Made by a program: the position numbers and the translations under genes
Part shown: positions 1 through 14,400 of the stretch, in pieces
How the letters are laid out: each line of letters opens with the position of its first letter
How positions within the stretch are numbered: the first letter of the stretch is position 1
The notes under the pieces: model-generated
Seen by the model: only the letters and a program-made list of their open reading frames with translations
What the model was told of the DNA's origin: nothing
Databases searched by the model: none
NCBI RefSeq assembly: GCF_017562075.2
Contig: NC_054084.1
Location: 7,992,640-8,056,639, forward strand
Source of the DNA: Anopheles merus
Lineage: Eukaryota > Arthropoda > Insecta > Diptera > Culicidae
Reading direction: 5' to 3'
DNA length: 64,000 nt

Positions 1-2888
1 TCGAGCGGCACATGTAAATTCTCCAATTAACATAAGCGTTTCCACCACACAAATTGAGTAACCGTGGCATGGGAAAATAATTGAATTACACCGAGCAGTT
101 CCACGGTGGATGTGGGGAGAAAAACACTGCTCTTCCTTTCACGGCCACACGGTACGCTTTTCCACAAAGTCAAACAAATCCCTGCGTGGGCTGGGCGGTG
201 TATGTGTATGTGTGTGTGTGTGCGCAGTTGGAAGTGCACGAAATGATTACAAATCTCCTTAAGCATCTACCAGTAAGGGAAGGTGGATCGCCTGCGAGAC
301 GGCAAAGTGCGTATGGTAATTGCCTAAGTACAATCTCATTAAATTCCAGTCACTTTTCATCCACTTTACGTACGAGAAGTGCTTGTTCCGTTCTGTCATT
401 TTTTTCTTTCTCGAACGATGGGTAAAAAGGCTAAAAATCTTCTCACAACCAGCGTAGCTTACATTCACAAGGTTTACGCCTTAAATCTTGCGGGAGCTTT
501 TGCGGGAAGACGCCTTCCGAGCCACACGATTGAATAAAGCAAGCGTGTTTTCTGTTCGGGGTGAAGTGTGGGTGTTTTCTGTTCCCTTGTTGCTGTTCCG
601 TTTTCTTTTCCAAAAAGAGAAGGAAAGGCAAAGGATGAAAACCACCGTCACGATCAAGTAATAAGCTAGCAAAGCAGAAAAGGGACAATGTCTGTGGTAA
701 GGTAGAAGGATTGTTTTCAATTTTTCAAAAAGTAGTGTAAAGCCTTTGCCAACGAGGAAGTTGAGCTGGCACATACAAAAGGTTCTCGCTGTTGCTACTT
801 TTGTTTCTGCCTGTTTTGTTAGCTTGTAATGTAAAAATAATAGGAAAACGATAGAATGATACTCTTGGGGTGTTTAATCCAACAGCCGACAGGAAAACAA
901 ATTATTTTTAGACAATATGTCTACTACGTGGGAAGCGCACAGGAAAATATATCGTAAATAGGTAAAGTATTTTCAGTAGAATATGGTTAAAATTTGCCCT
1001 AATTTTTCCAAATTCATAAATACACCAACTAGGAAACTGGAACACTTTCAAAAGTATAGCGTTGTACTGAACATTGCATACCTTTAGGCGGTTTGTCTTT
1101 TAAACAGCTATTGCTACCATTCGATAAATACAAATCCATCCATCTTCTTCGTTTCCTACCGGTATTCTAAAATTAACCCAAGATAAACTACGTACAAATT
1201 GGACACCAACAAGAGGTAACTGATTTGATCCAATTTATTACCCGTCAGTCAGCCAGCCAGTGACAAGCATTCAGGCACGCTCGTTTAAAGGTATTCCAGC
1301 CGACCCATTCTACCATTCCTTTCTTACAATGTTCCCAAGCCAATTTTACTCTCTCCTCTTTGATTTCGTATCGCATGAAATCACGATAATCGCTTGGAGC
1401 TGAAAGAAAATTTGTCTTCGCCAAGGCGCTGCGCGAAGATCAAAAACCAAGCATCAGCTGCCGGCGATAGCGAGAGCTTCTTTTAAACAGATCAACGTCA
1501 GAACTTATTCTTGCTAGCGCACACTGCACAGGCAATTTCGCGCGCTTCAATAAAGAAATGTAAAACAAGAAGCGGTATCACGCTTTCCGCACCATTCAAA
1601 GCTGACGCGCACAAGCAAAAGACAATTCGCACAAGCTTTTCCTTTCGGCGAGTTGAAAGAGTTGAGTTTTCTCTGGTGTAAAGTATGTGCAGGGCGACAA
1701 CGAAACGTAAAGCGAAGTGACAATAATAATAATTTTTCTTTCCCCGTTTCCCAACCGTTTCAACCATGTTCTCCTGTTCTCGTCGTTTGCTTTTGAGTTT
1801 CAGCGAGCGTACGTCCTCGGTACGTATCTGCGCCAGCACGGAATGGTAGATTATCGATAGCGGAAGCAAATGGCATCAACGGGTAGATAAAAGTAAATTT
1901 CTTCTCTTACAACACGCTGCTCCACTGGCGCCCAGCATCTTGTGAACGAGGAACTTCTGAGCGTGGAAAAATGGAGCCATTTTACCGATTCCATCAACAC
2001 TCCCCGTTTTGCCGGGAGCTACTGCTAAGTATACTTTCATTGACCTTCCGGTCCCTGAAGGAAGATTGCCAACACTTGCGCTGCTATCCAGCAGGGTCAC
2101 CGTTACACCCACACGCACACAAAGATCACGAGTGAACCACGGCTACGGTGTGAAAAATGGTCTAATCTAACGTGTCCAACCTGATTTGACACGTAAACAA
2201 ACTAATAGAAGCAGAAGTGCTACAGTCATCCGTCATCCGTTTGCGCTACTTTACGAACGGTTGCTTCAAAGCAGTAATCTTTCTTCACAGATCTTTAGCA
2301 TCCTCCTGGACTTTTCGACCCGGGGCTTCATGGACTCCTACTACGCTATAATCCTTCAATGGAGTAAAGCTTAACGTAAGCATTCCAATGCACGGCAGGA
2401 AAGTAAACAGAACACTGCGGAGGGTAGCAAGCAAGCATAGACAAAAGAAAGGAAAAAGGAACGCTCCAATAGCAGATTAAGACGTCCCTGGAGGGGATAG
2501 GTGAGTACCGGTCTCTGACACCGTTTCTGATAAAGACGTTGGCAACTGAAACCAGCATCCGTGACTGGATTGCAATAATAAGTGTGATCCCTGCCCTTCC
2601 GTGGCTAGTGTGGAGCTGGTTGCAGATGAGCCATTTAATACGGAGGCTCCAATGCCTAGAGCACCTGGGATGACTTCATCTTCAAACACAATAAAGACTG
2701 TAGAGAAATTGTAAATAAAGCATCTCCAGAAGGGCAAGAATTTCTCGTTGCATTGTTCTGGAGCAAAATGAATCTCGAATAGCTGGACAATTGAAGCGTT
2801 TGCTTCCTTCCTTGGGCGTGCATTTAATTTAATTTTAAACCATGCTCAGGCAGCTATAATACAGGCAGCATTCGTGCAGTAATTGCTT
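1..2888 (-). other. Intron of NOS, no exon seen
   Basis: This stretch lies downstream, on the minus strand, of the NOS first coding exon, and I find none of the conserved heme-domain sequence of NOS in it, so it is read as NOS intron continuing past the left edge. Open frames here are short, overlap in several frames and resemble no family I know. It contains short CA/GT runs (for example near 200-222) and one copy of a dispersed motif at about 1050-1095. No RNA gene is visible. Confidence 0.5.
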
Positions 2889-3627
2889 TCACCGTAAGCG
2901 AGCCAGAACACATTTTTCCCACTCGTTGGCATACTTCTTGTGGGAATCAATATAATCGTTCGGAAAATATCATTTCCACATCGCTCGCTCGATCGTTTGG
3001 TGGCTCGTCCCACTCATCCAATTGGTAATCATTAATCTGATTGATTGGCGTAACCGGGCAGTAGGTCAGAGCAACTCTTCCATCGCCCAACTGGAAGAGA
3101 TTTTGCATGCCTCGAAAGCCGACGGCAATCGATTGTGGCATTAGGTTTTCCCTTTCTGCATCGAACAGGCAGACAGACATTTCCAGACACCGTGCGATGC
3201 GATGGACTTTGGAAACTATATCGGACAGATCTTGTGAGCGATTATGAATGAAGTATTGAACGGATATAGGAAAGGGGAAGAGGGAGGAAAGCCATAATTG
3301 GTAATAAAGTTACTCGCATAAATCGATGCCAAACCAGAATAGAAAGCATCATGGCAGAGCCTTTATTCGATCGATTGCTTCATTTATTATCGGCAAAGCA
3401 ACTGCGATGGGCAACTTTATCTGCAAGATGTGTGTTGCTGGCGATAGGGAAAGGAAGTAATAAAATCACTTACTAAACTATAACGATCCTTTGGGGGTCT
3501 CAGTTTCTTACGGCTTCAACGCATCGGGGTACTATCGATTGCCATCGATTTCTGGATGGGCAGATAAACTTAGTCCCTATGCCATAAACGATACCATATT
3601 CCCATATGCCGATTGCGAACGGCGTAT
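2889..3627 (-). pseudogene. Broken multi-exon gene of unknown family nested in NOS intron
   Basis: Read on the minus strand, three pieces join with consistent phase: an exon ending at 3512 (donor GTAAGA), an exon 3420-3314 (acceptor TTGCAG, donor GTAACT) and a last exon 3230-2889 (acceptor CACAAG). The introns would be 91 and 83 bp. The open part at 2947-3180 encodes a well-behaved protein segment with motifs such as DAERENLMPQ and DEWDEPPNDR. Two single-base frameshifts break it. One lies near 3350, after residues ending IDRIKAL and before HDAFYSGLASIYA. The other lies in a TTTT run near 2930, after DVEMIF and before PNDYIDSHKKYANEW; the shifted frame then runs to TGA at 2889-2891. The splice phases agree only if one base is removed at each break. 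I do not recognise the family. It may be a recent pseudogene, or a live gene with two sequence errors. The first exon is the least certain part. Confidence 0.42.
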
Positions 3628-3677
3628 AGTCTTAGCCGTTAGATTGATGAAGTAGAGTTTTCAAAAACTTCCACACT

Positions 3678-3680
<3 letters not shown>

Positions 3681-3765
<85 letters not shown>
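3681..3765. repeat. (CT)n microsatellite, 85 bp
   Basis: This is an uninterrupted CT dinucleotide run of about 42 units, the longest simple repeat in the window. It lies in NOS intron sequence. On the minus strand it reads as a perfect GA tract, the kind of sequence bound by GAGA-type factors in flies, though length alone suggests an ordinary microsatellite. Confidence 0.97.
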
Positions 3766-3767
<2 letters not shown>

Positions 3768-6700
3768 GTCCATGTAGAGAGCCCTTTGGAGATAATATCC
3801 CTTGAAGATGCCTGCCATTATTTTAAGCACAAACTTCCAACTTCAAAAGGATACTACGGATGACATATTTAGGCGAGTGTATTGCCATATTGGAAGATGA
3901 AAAATGCTTCCGTGGAAAAGTGGATAGCAAATAAGAGCCCTTAGGAGGTAAGGAGGAGAGGAGGTAAGGATACGTTTGAGTGAAGAAGCTCACTGGTTCT
4001 TATAAATTGACAATATCCTTAAATCAATACTATCGTGCTGTGGAGGTTACAAAGGAGCGCGCACCCAACTCTTTCGACCGATGTCGGCTTTAATTAAATC
4101 CGATCGAGGGGTTAGCTAGACCATACCTTCCAGGAATTTATATGGAATATGTATACAACCGGGCTGGACGTTGGCTCTTAAATTTTGAACAAGAGATCTC
4201 CTAACGTACTGAAGAAGCAGTGGTCTTTATGGATGTCTTTAAACTGAAAGATAGGAGCATTATGAAATTCTAAATTTAGGTTGTTTAGTTATTCACTCAA
4301 CCTTGACGTACGCGTACACTATAAGGGTTGCCTATGTATTGCACGTTAGTTAGGCTGAATTTCCTCGCAGACAAGCTTGTAAACCTGATTTTCAACCCTC
4401 AAATACTTCTACAATGCCAAAACATAGCCTTCACAATTTTTGTAAATTTTCCATTCCAGCATGAAATTAGCATTCATCTCACATTACATCACAGGAGCAG
4501 GATCGTGTAAGTGACGCCAGACAAGGCCCACCCTCTGCACTTTTGTTCCACCATCCACCAGGTACACGTCCGTCTCTACGTATCATCGAAACGCTTGAAA
4601 AAAGAAACTGATTACGCCCGTTTATGACACGGAGGAGCCGGTTAAGGGAACGGCCAACCATATCAACCCACGGCAAACATCGTTCAAAGCGGCAGGGCAA
4701 GTTTACGCCGCCGGTAAAACGAGCAGCGTCAGCCACCTATCAGCTAGGCCCGTGTCAGTTGCCCTTTTTCCCCCCCAAGCTTAAGGGAACTGCTTTTTTG
4801 CTGCCCGGTACGACGACGTGTGTCACAAAAGGTGTGCTTAGGTGTCTCCTTCCCAGGCGCGATTCGCAGGGCGATTCTTCACATCAGGTGCGGCCGGGAA
4901 ACTTCCTTCCTTCCCGCGTACGCTCGCTCCGACGCTCTCTTGTGAATGGCGACAAGTACAGTCACTTACCATTCATTTGTGGTCCTTTGCACCGGGACAC
5001 ACCACTCGGTTGCGCGCGGCTCAAGGGGACAAAGACTTCAGCACTGATGGTTCCACCCACCCGGCGTGGCAATAAACCAACCCCGACAGCTTTAAATGGT
5101 ACTGCGGCGAAGAAAAGGAGCACACCGTGTGGACGATATAAATTGAGCTGCCTGACTGGTGACTGGCCCAACCGCAAGCCGCAAGCATCATTTTTATAGA
5201 CATCTTCACCTTCGGCCGCAGTTGAGTCGGTTGACGATGAGAGTGCATAACTGTCGCTACTCTTTAAGGGGGTTATTATTTACCGCTCTACATGCTGCCA
5301 CAATGTAGGTGGGTAGGTAATGTAGAGGAAAAATGGGAAATAATGTTGCCACACCATGCAATACGCGCAAACAATAAGGAGTGCATCAGGACATTGTGGT
5401 GCGTTACGGAGCTGTTAGTTACATCGTTAGCGCGGAGAATTGGGAAGGAAAGTATTTACAAGCTGCTTACTGAAACAGTCCGAGCAGTGAATGCTTATTT
5501 TCCTATTTTATTTACTGCTGTTAAGAAATGCAGCTCCAGAAATTCCCAATGTTTTTTTTTATATTCACTTCACCTTAAACCATTATATCCACAAGAGCCT
5601 TTGCTACAAGCAATTTATTAATGAAGACTGCTCATTTTTATCCCTCTTTTCCCATTCCAAGACCCACATTGTCGTTTACCATTTACTTTCTCCCTTTTCC
5701 AATCACTCATCGCACAGAAAAGAGGTGTCAACGAGGACACAAACAAACGAATCCCGCTGAGTGCATTCAGTTCCATCGGGGGTTTCTACCCAAGTAGCTC
5801 CAATGGAACACGACTGACCTACACGATCATAAAAAGTAATTAAAAAAGCGAGAAAAACACCTTACAAATAATAAAAAAAAAGGCTGAATACCACCGCCAT
5901 CATCGTCGTCAGTGGAGAGGCTTCGTCGTGGTCGTCGAAAAACTTAACGATGGCCTCTCGGAAAGGATGTGGAAAGCAAGTTTCCCACACACACACACAC
6001 AAAAAAACATATTTCTCCACTCATGGCGAACGGCAAAAGGAGCATTCGACGGAAGCTCCCAAAGACGCGCGAAAAACTTTTGCCCACCGATGTCAACGAA
6101 AGTTAAAATGCAACTCATGTTATCTTGGGCACACCCTCGGCAGCAGCTCGGTCTGTCATCGGCGTTGTTTTTCATCGCCCAAATTCCACTCTCATCGGAG
6201 CACTACTCCTACTCCGAGTACTTTTTCTCATTAAGGAAATAGAACTTAAATGAAGAACATCAAAAAAGACATGATGAATTTTGAGTACGGCAGGAGTGGT
6301 CGGATGCTCACCATCTTCAAAGTAAAGTTTTCGTGGAACTTTTGCACTAATCCCGGCCCCGGCATGTCAGCATTAAAGTTAGCAAAAAGGTTGAGATTTT
6401 ACGGCACAGCTTCAAAACCACCTGTTGGATGATCCATGAAGTTAAAATATTTAAATTAAACGTCCTCGCTCTCTCGTCCGCAGCTCATTTGTTGTTGATT
6501 TAAAGCGAACTGCCAGTGATTAGGGTGCTGTGCCGGAGGTCAGATCTCCCAGTCGTGGACTTTAAACTCTTTCATCGTGGGAAACGACACAACAAACCAC
6601 ACACACACACACGTACACAACGCCGCCTCATCAACACTTCTTCGAACGCCACTTCCAACACGTCCAACAGCTCGCCATCCGTGCAGCGTTAATGCGAACA

Positions 6701-7700
6701 GTAGTGGGCGCGGGGCATATTTGTGTCGGAAACGATTATCGCTACATTACCGGAAGGATGGCGAAGGACTTTTTCTGCTGTTTGGTAGCACTTTTGCCTC
6801 CCGTACCGTCCATCCATTCCTAGACCATGCGCTTACGCTTGATGTGTTTGTGCCGCAGATGAAGATAAGCAGTGAAACTCTACGTCATCGCATCGTACCG
6901 GTTTCGATCGATGCGAGAGAATTTCGCTAGACGTGGTGAAAGCACTGCACGATGCGAGGGATTATGTGTGGCTGAACTTCCCCGTTCAGCTGAGGAGGTA
7001 GAAGACGTGAAGTCGTCGGTAAAGGGTTAAGAACGTCAACAGAATCGTGCACAGAACAGCTGCTAACGATCAGGCGATAGCGGAAAATCCACCATTCGTG
7101 TCAGGACTCAGTGACCGATGCGAACCGGGCGAGGAAGCTCATCGGGCAAATAATAAATTTTCATCAACAATACCACAATTGTTGCATGTGTGCACAGACA
7201 CACAAACACACCATTGCCAGCTGGCAGGATATGTTTTGCCAGCAACCTAGAGCCTTGGGTAGAAGTTGGTAAAGGTGGCCTGTTTGTCAACGGAAGGAGA
7301 AGGAAAATAGCACAAAAATGCCACGACACTGTTGTTTGCTTTGTGCAAGCTTTTACGCAAAGTCGTTAAATGAAAAAATATGCACAGTGGGACGTGGAAG
7401 GTTGATCTCCCGATGTAACTTCCGTGTGTAATGAAAGGGAAGACGTAATCCTTTGACGATGATATGATGGTAGACGCGTTAAATGGCTCCAGGCGTTTGC
7501 TGATGGAAGAACAACTTAGTGTCGCATTCAGTGAAGCATGACTTTTTAGTAACAGAACCATCATCTAGATTTATAAGAATAATTGATGCATAAAACCCTA
7601 GACTATTTCGTAATTTCTTGGAAAGTCCTGAATACAGTAAAGGCTTCCCGCTCTCCAATAAATATTAACAAACATCCTACACACTATACTTGCTACTTAC
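3766..7700 (-). other. Intron of NOS next to its first coding exon
   Basis: This is the remainder of the NOS intron up to the donor site at 7700-7691. There is a GC-richer part at about 4500-5230 where frames stay open by composition, including a 191-codon plus-strand frame at 4624-5199. It is rich in Arg, Pro and Thr with no recognisable domain, so I do not call it a gene. Short CA runs occur near 5988-6001 and 6598-6612. No RNA gene or transposon is visible to me. Confidence 0.45.
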
Positions 7701-8453
7701 ATCGGTCGCCTTGCCGTGCATCGTATCGTACGATTCCGCCTTGGTGATAAGGCTCTTCAGCTTGATCGGTTTGACGACGGCCGGCATCTTGGCGATCCCA
7801 TCGCCACCCTTACCGGACGGGTCGTGCAGATGCAGCACCTCCCCGTCCGGTCCGAGCAGCGTGTTGCGGATGTCGTGCGATGATTTGCGATGAATACGCA
7901 GCGAAGCCGGCGACAGCTCCCGGTAGTTGGTCCGCACCACCGTCCCGTCCGTGCCGTGCTGCTGCACCGATATGCTGCACCGCTTCCGTGACATATCGTA
8001 GCCGCGCCGTTCCTCGCCAACGTGGTTGCCCTTGCTGCTTTCGCGACCTTCGGCCACTTCGCGCCGCTCCGTTACCAGCACGGTCTGCGTATCACCACCA
8101 CCACCACCACCAGCGGACACCTTACCACTCGCCACGAGCGGTCCACCGTTCTGGCAGTTGTTGTTGTTGTTGTGGTTGACGCTGCTCGTATTGTTGTTGT
8201 TATTGTGGTGGGTTGCCCCCGGGCTGCTGTGATGGTTGCAGTGCACGTTGTTGTTCGCACAGCTACCATTGGGGGCGCCATTCGCACCGGCGGGAATGGT
8301 CCCGTTGGCGGACGACGATGGTACAACCTGTTGCGGCGGCTGCTGCTGCGACGGCTGCTGCTGTTGCGGCTGCTTACCGCTCGAGCTATTCTTGCTCATC
8401 AATGAACCCATCTTGAGGTGCTCCAGCATCGAATTAAGATGCTGGGACATCAT
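7701..8453 (-). CDS. NOS: Nitric oxide synthase, first coding exon
   Basis: NOS makes NO and citrulline from arginine with NADPH, heme, tetrahydrobiopterin and calmodulin; in mosquitoes it is known as an immune and signalling enzyme. This exon encodes the 251-residue N-terminal extension before the heme domain. The start at 8453 gives MMSQHLNSMLEHLK, close to the MSQHFTSIFENLR start I recall for Drosophila NOS. Next come Gln-rich (about 29-42) and Asn/His-rich (about 67-100) low-complexity segments and a Gly run (115-120). At about 228-251 lies KPIKLKSLITKAESYDTMHG, matching the fly segment KPMRLKNIEGRPEVYDTLH just before the oxygenase domain. The exon ends in phase 0 at donor GTAAGT (7700-7695). 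The frame is open upstream to 8540 without an ATG, and a 3' splice site such as GTACAG (near 8514-8519) could bound the exon. The catalytic domains lie beyond the left edge. Second-Met initiation at 8450 is equally possible. Confidence 0.78.
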
Positions 8454-11400
8454 CTTCTGCCCAACCGACGAATTCAAACTCACTTGCACGCCGAGAAAGG
8501 ATGTGTTGATTTTCTGTACCTCTTGTGGTTGGGAAAACAATGTCTAAACACACACACACACAAATACCGGAAATGGGAACTACTGCTGAATCGATGCCGA
8601 TGACGGCAGTCGATTAGCACTCATGTCCAGTATTGGCGACGACCTACTAACACAGGTCCTTCGTTTGCCTCACCGAAGGAGACTAGACGACGCGTTACTT
8701 GCAGGCAGGCTGGGCAAGCGTAATCAAAATGCAGCACTTTCACAGACCACCTGAAATAATGAGAAATACATTGGATTAGTTAAATGCGTGACCAGCAGTT
8801 ATAATTGTCAAGTAGATTGAGGTCAATGATACGGAGTTAGATTGGTGCGTTGTAAAATAGGGCGCCCCTAGGCGTCCAACAATGTTGCATGAATTATGCA
8901 TTCTAACCTGCAGGTGGAATTTCAATTCCAATTTCCAATCGTGTACCGCGTGATGAAGTGGTTTGAAAGCACTGAGTGAAATTGAAATATATTGCAGCAC
9001 AACCTGCATCGATATCGTATCGAAAGCACTCATTACAAAATTTGCAAAATTGTAATATAAAGCCGTCTGTGCATTCCTACAATGTAGGATAATGATCGGC
9101 TCTCTTCATTATGCAACCTTATTTATTGATCTTTCATGTTAAGTACTAAAGTCAACCAGCCACATTTAAAATCAATTAAATGCACCTCTCAAACAACGGC
9201 ACACACGTGGCCCACACCATACCCATTCATCACGCCATTATTTAACATTGCCATACACCACAGAAAGCATCATTGTTTTTCTTTGATGTTTTGATACGAG
9301 CATAAAAGCGTGTCGATAATGTCAATAAAACTGGCGGCTTGTTCCCCGATGCGGCACACCGCCATGGGGGTCAATAGGTAAAAGGTTCCCCCGGCTTTGT
9401 GTGTGAATAAAAGCATAATCTGTGTTGAGCTGTGCCAAAGCACGAGGAATGTTGCCGGAGAGTCGACGTTTATGATGCCTGATGGATGTTTTCATGGAAA
9501 GTTTAATATTTTAATTCATGTGGTGTCTGCCTGTGTCGATGCTGTAGGGGTTTTAATGTGATTTTACACCTGTATAATGTTATTAATGAAGTGCAGCTAT
9601 GCGGTGCTTCGTTGAGTATATCACCTCTTTAATTTACTTGTTGTTACCAACAGTTTGTCATAACTTCCAACAGCACAGTAATGAAATGCAATGATTCCAA
9701 ATAACCGATTCCAAAGCTGTAATCTTTCAAAGAATGCGGCATTTCTGTGATCCACTGGCGTAATAACCAGCACGTGACACGCCTTTGCGTCAGCATCTTT
9801 TGTGTAGGATCAATTGATTTTCCTGAACCGGTGAATGAGGCTTTCTGAAAACGTTCCAAGAAATGATGGAAGTTCAGAATAACTTGCACCTGAGCTGCGG
9901 CTCAAACAGCAGAGATGAAGTCCAGGTTTTCCAAAGCTTCCTGTTGTTGTCCTGCTATAAAAAGCCACCCTTTCATTACAAAATGTAAAGCAGCTAACTG
10001 CTACTGCATTGAAGCAACTTGGAAGCTTCGCAATCAAGATTAACCAAAGCATGAGGCTGTACCTTCTTCCGAGCTACTGCGTGCTGGCATCATCACTCTC
10101 CATTTCCCGGAACCATCCATCAATGGTCAATCAATTCACACTCTTCGAACAGATTACAGATGCTCGATAAAAATTAACCCTCAATTAACGCCTCCAATTT
10201 GCCGCAGAGCGTTGGCAAGCGTTGGTGAGCGATGGTGGAAAATTTACCACCATTTTCCCAGGAAACGCCCTATCACCAGGTGGCATTCAAATAACGATGG
10301 GAGGCTATTACAGTGAGCGTTTCGTGTACATCCTACGCATCCTGGACCAGGGGCGTAGCGTTTGTTGTGTTGAAGACCGTGCCTGTAGGCTAGCAGAGGC
10401 GTTGCGAAATTAAAAATAAATTTTTATCCTGCTCTGCCAACCAGAGATTTCAAGGCGTTCAGTGTAATTATCGCGATACTATCATCATCTAGATAGCTAA
10501 CAAGATGGCATTAAGCGTTCTGCTACACAGCACGTGTCGATGATAGCATCAAAATCAACATCGTAAAAGTAAAATAAAACGCTTTTGTCCAGTTCATTAA
10601 CTACATTAGGCTCCAGTGTGAGGTAAGCACCACCATAAAGAACACCTTCGCTATGCACTTGGCACTATTAGTGTCCTGTCAAGAGCTTCCCGCCCCATTT
10701 TCGCTCAACACACAGCTGCTCTTCTGTTATTGAACACGAACGAAGGCAGACGACACCTACGGCTTCCCTGGTTAGTTTGTAACGATGTCAACACAATCAG
10801 CACAAGCACGTGTCGTCTAGTGTGCATGGACAGAGTAAACATTATCCCCAATGCTCCCCTCCCTAGCTAGCATCTTCATGGGAAACTGAACTCCACAAAC
10901 CATCCATCGGTTGCCCTTCGGGGTGGCATGGTACTTCGCAGCAATCAAAGATCCCCGGCGGCCTAAAACCGTTTGTTTTGTTGCAGCACTGTTTGATGAG
11001 AGCTAATTCTCTCACTCACCCGCCAATGGTGGTGATGCGAGTGTGCTGACACACACACACTGACAGCGTTTTGTTCGATCGCCGAACTGCTAGCGTCGGT
11101 AGACGCGTAGCTCGCGAAGAAGGAATAAAGAGCACCACGCGTCACCCAGATTGGAATCCCGTTAATGATGGGGAAATATTTGTGTTGTTATCAAGCGTTT
11201 AATGGGTGATCGAAACGCAAAACGAACCGCCGCCAGCTGCGGTACGTTTGACAGTAACCGAAGCGAAACGGTTTTTAGTCCACAGCGCGCCTTGCGTTCG
11301 CCACACACATGCTAAACGACCGCTTTCTGACAAACAAAAGCACTTGTAGCAAACTACCCAAAATACCAAGTGGCTAAAAATATCAAACAAACATTAGCCG

Positions 11401-14400
11401 ATACCCAGCCGGGTGGGCCATGCCGGAGGGATGAATTTTCATTACCACGATTAAACAAACGGATGGGTTTGGATTGTTTAGATTGAACCGGATATTGTGC
11501 TGAGGATGTACTGGGCAGAAGATCGGTAGATGAAATGGGACATTTTATTCATGCTGTCTTTTCTTGTTTGTATTGAACACAATGTAACCATTGGCTTTGG
11601 TAGGTTGGGTAGAAAGAGCATTTTTCAGAACATTATTTCATTATTTCTAGAAACGTTTTACAGTGATACATTAGTCTGCAATAAATGTACATAGCAACAG
11701 TTTGAGAATGACGAAACGCACAAAGAGATCATTATCATAAAGCATCTTCATCACTTAAGATACAGCCAATGTCACGGAAATGTCCTTTTCGAATCCCCCA
11801 GCAGTGGCTCCATATTATACAAATTCATGTATACTAAAACCTAGACCAGCCAGATAAAACTGAGCCACTTAATTTACTTGATTGCTCCTAGATCATTTCT
11901 CCCACCCATCCAAAAAGGTCCAACATCCGGTCACAAATCATACTCCTGTGTCGTGGCGAACTCCGCTAATACCTTCGGACCAAAATGGACGATTTCGTTC
12001 GCAGTTAAAATGAAAGTCATTTAAAAAGCAGCGCGAACAAAATTAACAACACGGCGCGAAGAAAGCAACCAACACTGGCTAGGGGAAATGACACTTCTCG
12101 GTTGCGAAGGATAAAACCGCGAAGGAAATGAATGCAAGTGTATGAGACAGATAAAAGATAACGATTGCTGATGGCTCTGTTATGTGGGTGGGTGTCTAAT
12201 GCTGTATCGAAGTTTTCCCATAAAATGTAAAAAGATCCTTTTGGGGGATGATGCTGCACCGAGCAAAGCGACCGCAGGACAAAAAGCACGAAGGAAATTA
12301 CGGTTTTGGGGCGATGGCGTTTAATTAGCAGCTTGTTAAATAAATAGTATATGCCACTGGTGAAAAAACCTTCACAAACATGGTCTTTAATTATTTTGAA
12401 GCAAAAATTACTATTTTTAATTTCCTTAAAACATGAAAGTTTTGTAGGTTATGAGCGTAAATATAAAAACAGAAACAATGACTTCATTTATAAGCAAATC
12501 TAGAGCAGTTTTATGACTTCAAATACATGTCATAAAGTCTCCAGAAGTAACTGTGTATTCAAGCATCTCCAAAATCTTTCAAAGAATCTGAATAATGCAT
12601 ATTTCAACGTGACCACTTTTTAAAACCACTGCTGTACACTGTACCATTCACAACTGCCATTGTTACATCGCTAGGCAATATTCATAAAACCGGTACTGCT
12701 TTTTACGGTTGCATCGTATATACTTCTAACCAGTGTCGTTAGCAAAGATTCCGGATAACCGGGTTAGCGATGACTCCGACCAACTTCCTTCGGCGCTACG
12801 TCGATTATCAATTCATCTGTACTACTGCCGGCCTTGGCGAGTCTTCAGAAGTAGCATGATGAAGGGCGAAATTCTTGACCGAGCTTAGAAGTCATCCATT
12901 ACTGTGTCGCTCGATTTAAGCATTTCCAAACGACCGATGTCTTTGTTATGAAATTCCTCCTTCATCGTAAAATGCAATAAAAAGAAGCTTCTTCACGGGA
13001 ACCATTTTATGTAGTAAAAATGAAGCATTTTCCATAGTGTTCGCCGCCTGTACGGCGTACTCTCTGAAGCACCTCAAAAGTTGTATCAATTTACTAACAA
13101 TATCGCGTAGCAGTTTTACTACTGCACCACACAAAAGAATGTGGTTCGGAAGACAAAAAGAAAATGGATACATCAACGCTGAATACTTTCCCCGCATAAT
13201 CCAACCGTAGTCATCTCTATGGCTTACTACAGGAAAAGGGGTTTTAAATGTTGGCTTTAAGAAAAGTTTTTACCCTCCCCTTTTCGACCAGCGCTCTTCG
13301 ATGCTCTAAATATCTTTTACAAAGAACAAAAAGAACGATGCGCCCAGAAATGCACCCTCCCTTGAAGTTGGTGCGACGGGATGCCTTTAGCCTGTTGGAG
13401 GGCTGGAATATTATGCTTCCGGACAATCCCATTCTCGGTTGAAAGCCAAAACCGGAACGCACCGCTTCTACCGTAGGAAAGCTGAAAATTGCATGAATAT
13501 GTCCTTGAATGTCCACCACACCGAACAATGTTCACGTGCCTTTACATCGTTACGATATTGGCTGGCCGGGCAAATGGACGTAGAGAGAGGAAATTAAGGA
13601 GGAAAAAGAAGAAGAAGTACGTTCGAAACAAAGTTTTCGAAGCTAACACAGTTCGAGATTTGTTCACGGTCAGTCAGGAAGAAATGTGTGTGTGTTAGAG
13701 TGTGTGGTTCAGGTGTGTCTTTGCACGTCACTTTCTGTTACGTTCTGGTTCTGCTTGAACGGCTTCCGGATGAGCCGGGCAGCTAGCCCTTGAATGTAGA
13801 TGCTTTATCGTCCCGACAAAGTTAATGGGTAGTTGGAAAGTAGAGTCTTAAAGAAGGCATTAGAATCAATTACCCAACCAAAACGAATCTGCCATGCTCT
13901 TGTGCAGTTAAAGATAGTTCAAGACACGAGACGAGAGAATGGATTTTCCTTGCTTTAAGTTGTCTTTTAAAGTGTCATCTTTTAACCAAGATTCTAGGCC
14001 GATTTGTAGATATCGCCCCTCAAATTTCCCTTTATACAATGCGGTCATTCAGAAGCTCGTTATGGACACACGCCACCGGTTTGGAGTTCGGGTAGAACGA
14101 AGTTAGTCCTCGACTAACAACTTCCAACGCACAGGTCCGACGCACTACAGGTCCGACCACCCGTTGCCGGTTAACCAATAATGCCCAATATTGTTGCAGC
14201 TGACAGTTTGACATCCATTCAAACACGGGTCCGAGGGTGCCGGGGCACCATAGACAGAGCAGACCACAGTCCAACAATTTCCATCAACGCCTAACTTTCC
14301 GTCCGGATGTTCGGAAAACCGCTCCGATTCAATACAACGACCACAGGAACCGACCTCCATCCCTCCATCTCAGCGTCCACTCAACGGGATTGGGACACCT

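Noticed and set aside
3512..3627. Sushi/CCP-like Cys-Trp-Pro-Cys spacing in the first piece of the nested pseudogene
   Set aside because: Only two cysteines and one tryptophan are present over a short piece, too little for a domain call.
4624..5199. 191-codon plus-strand frame with ATG in the NOS intron
   Set aside because: Several frames are open here at once because the patch is GC-rich; no domain, membrane segment or splice structure supports it.
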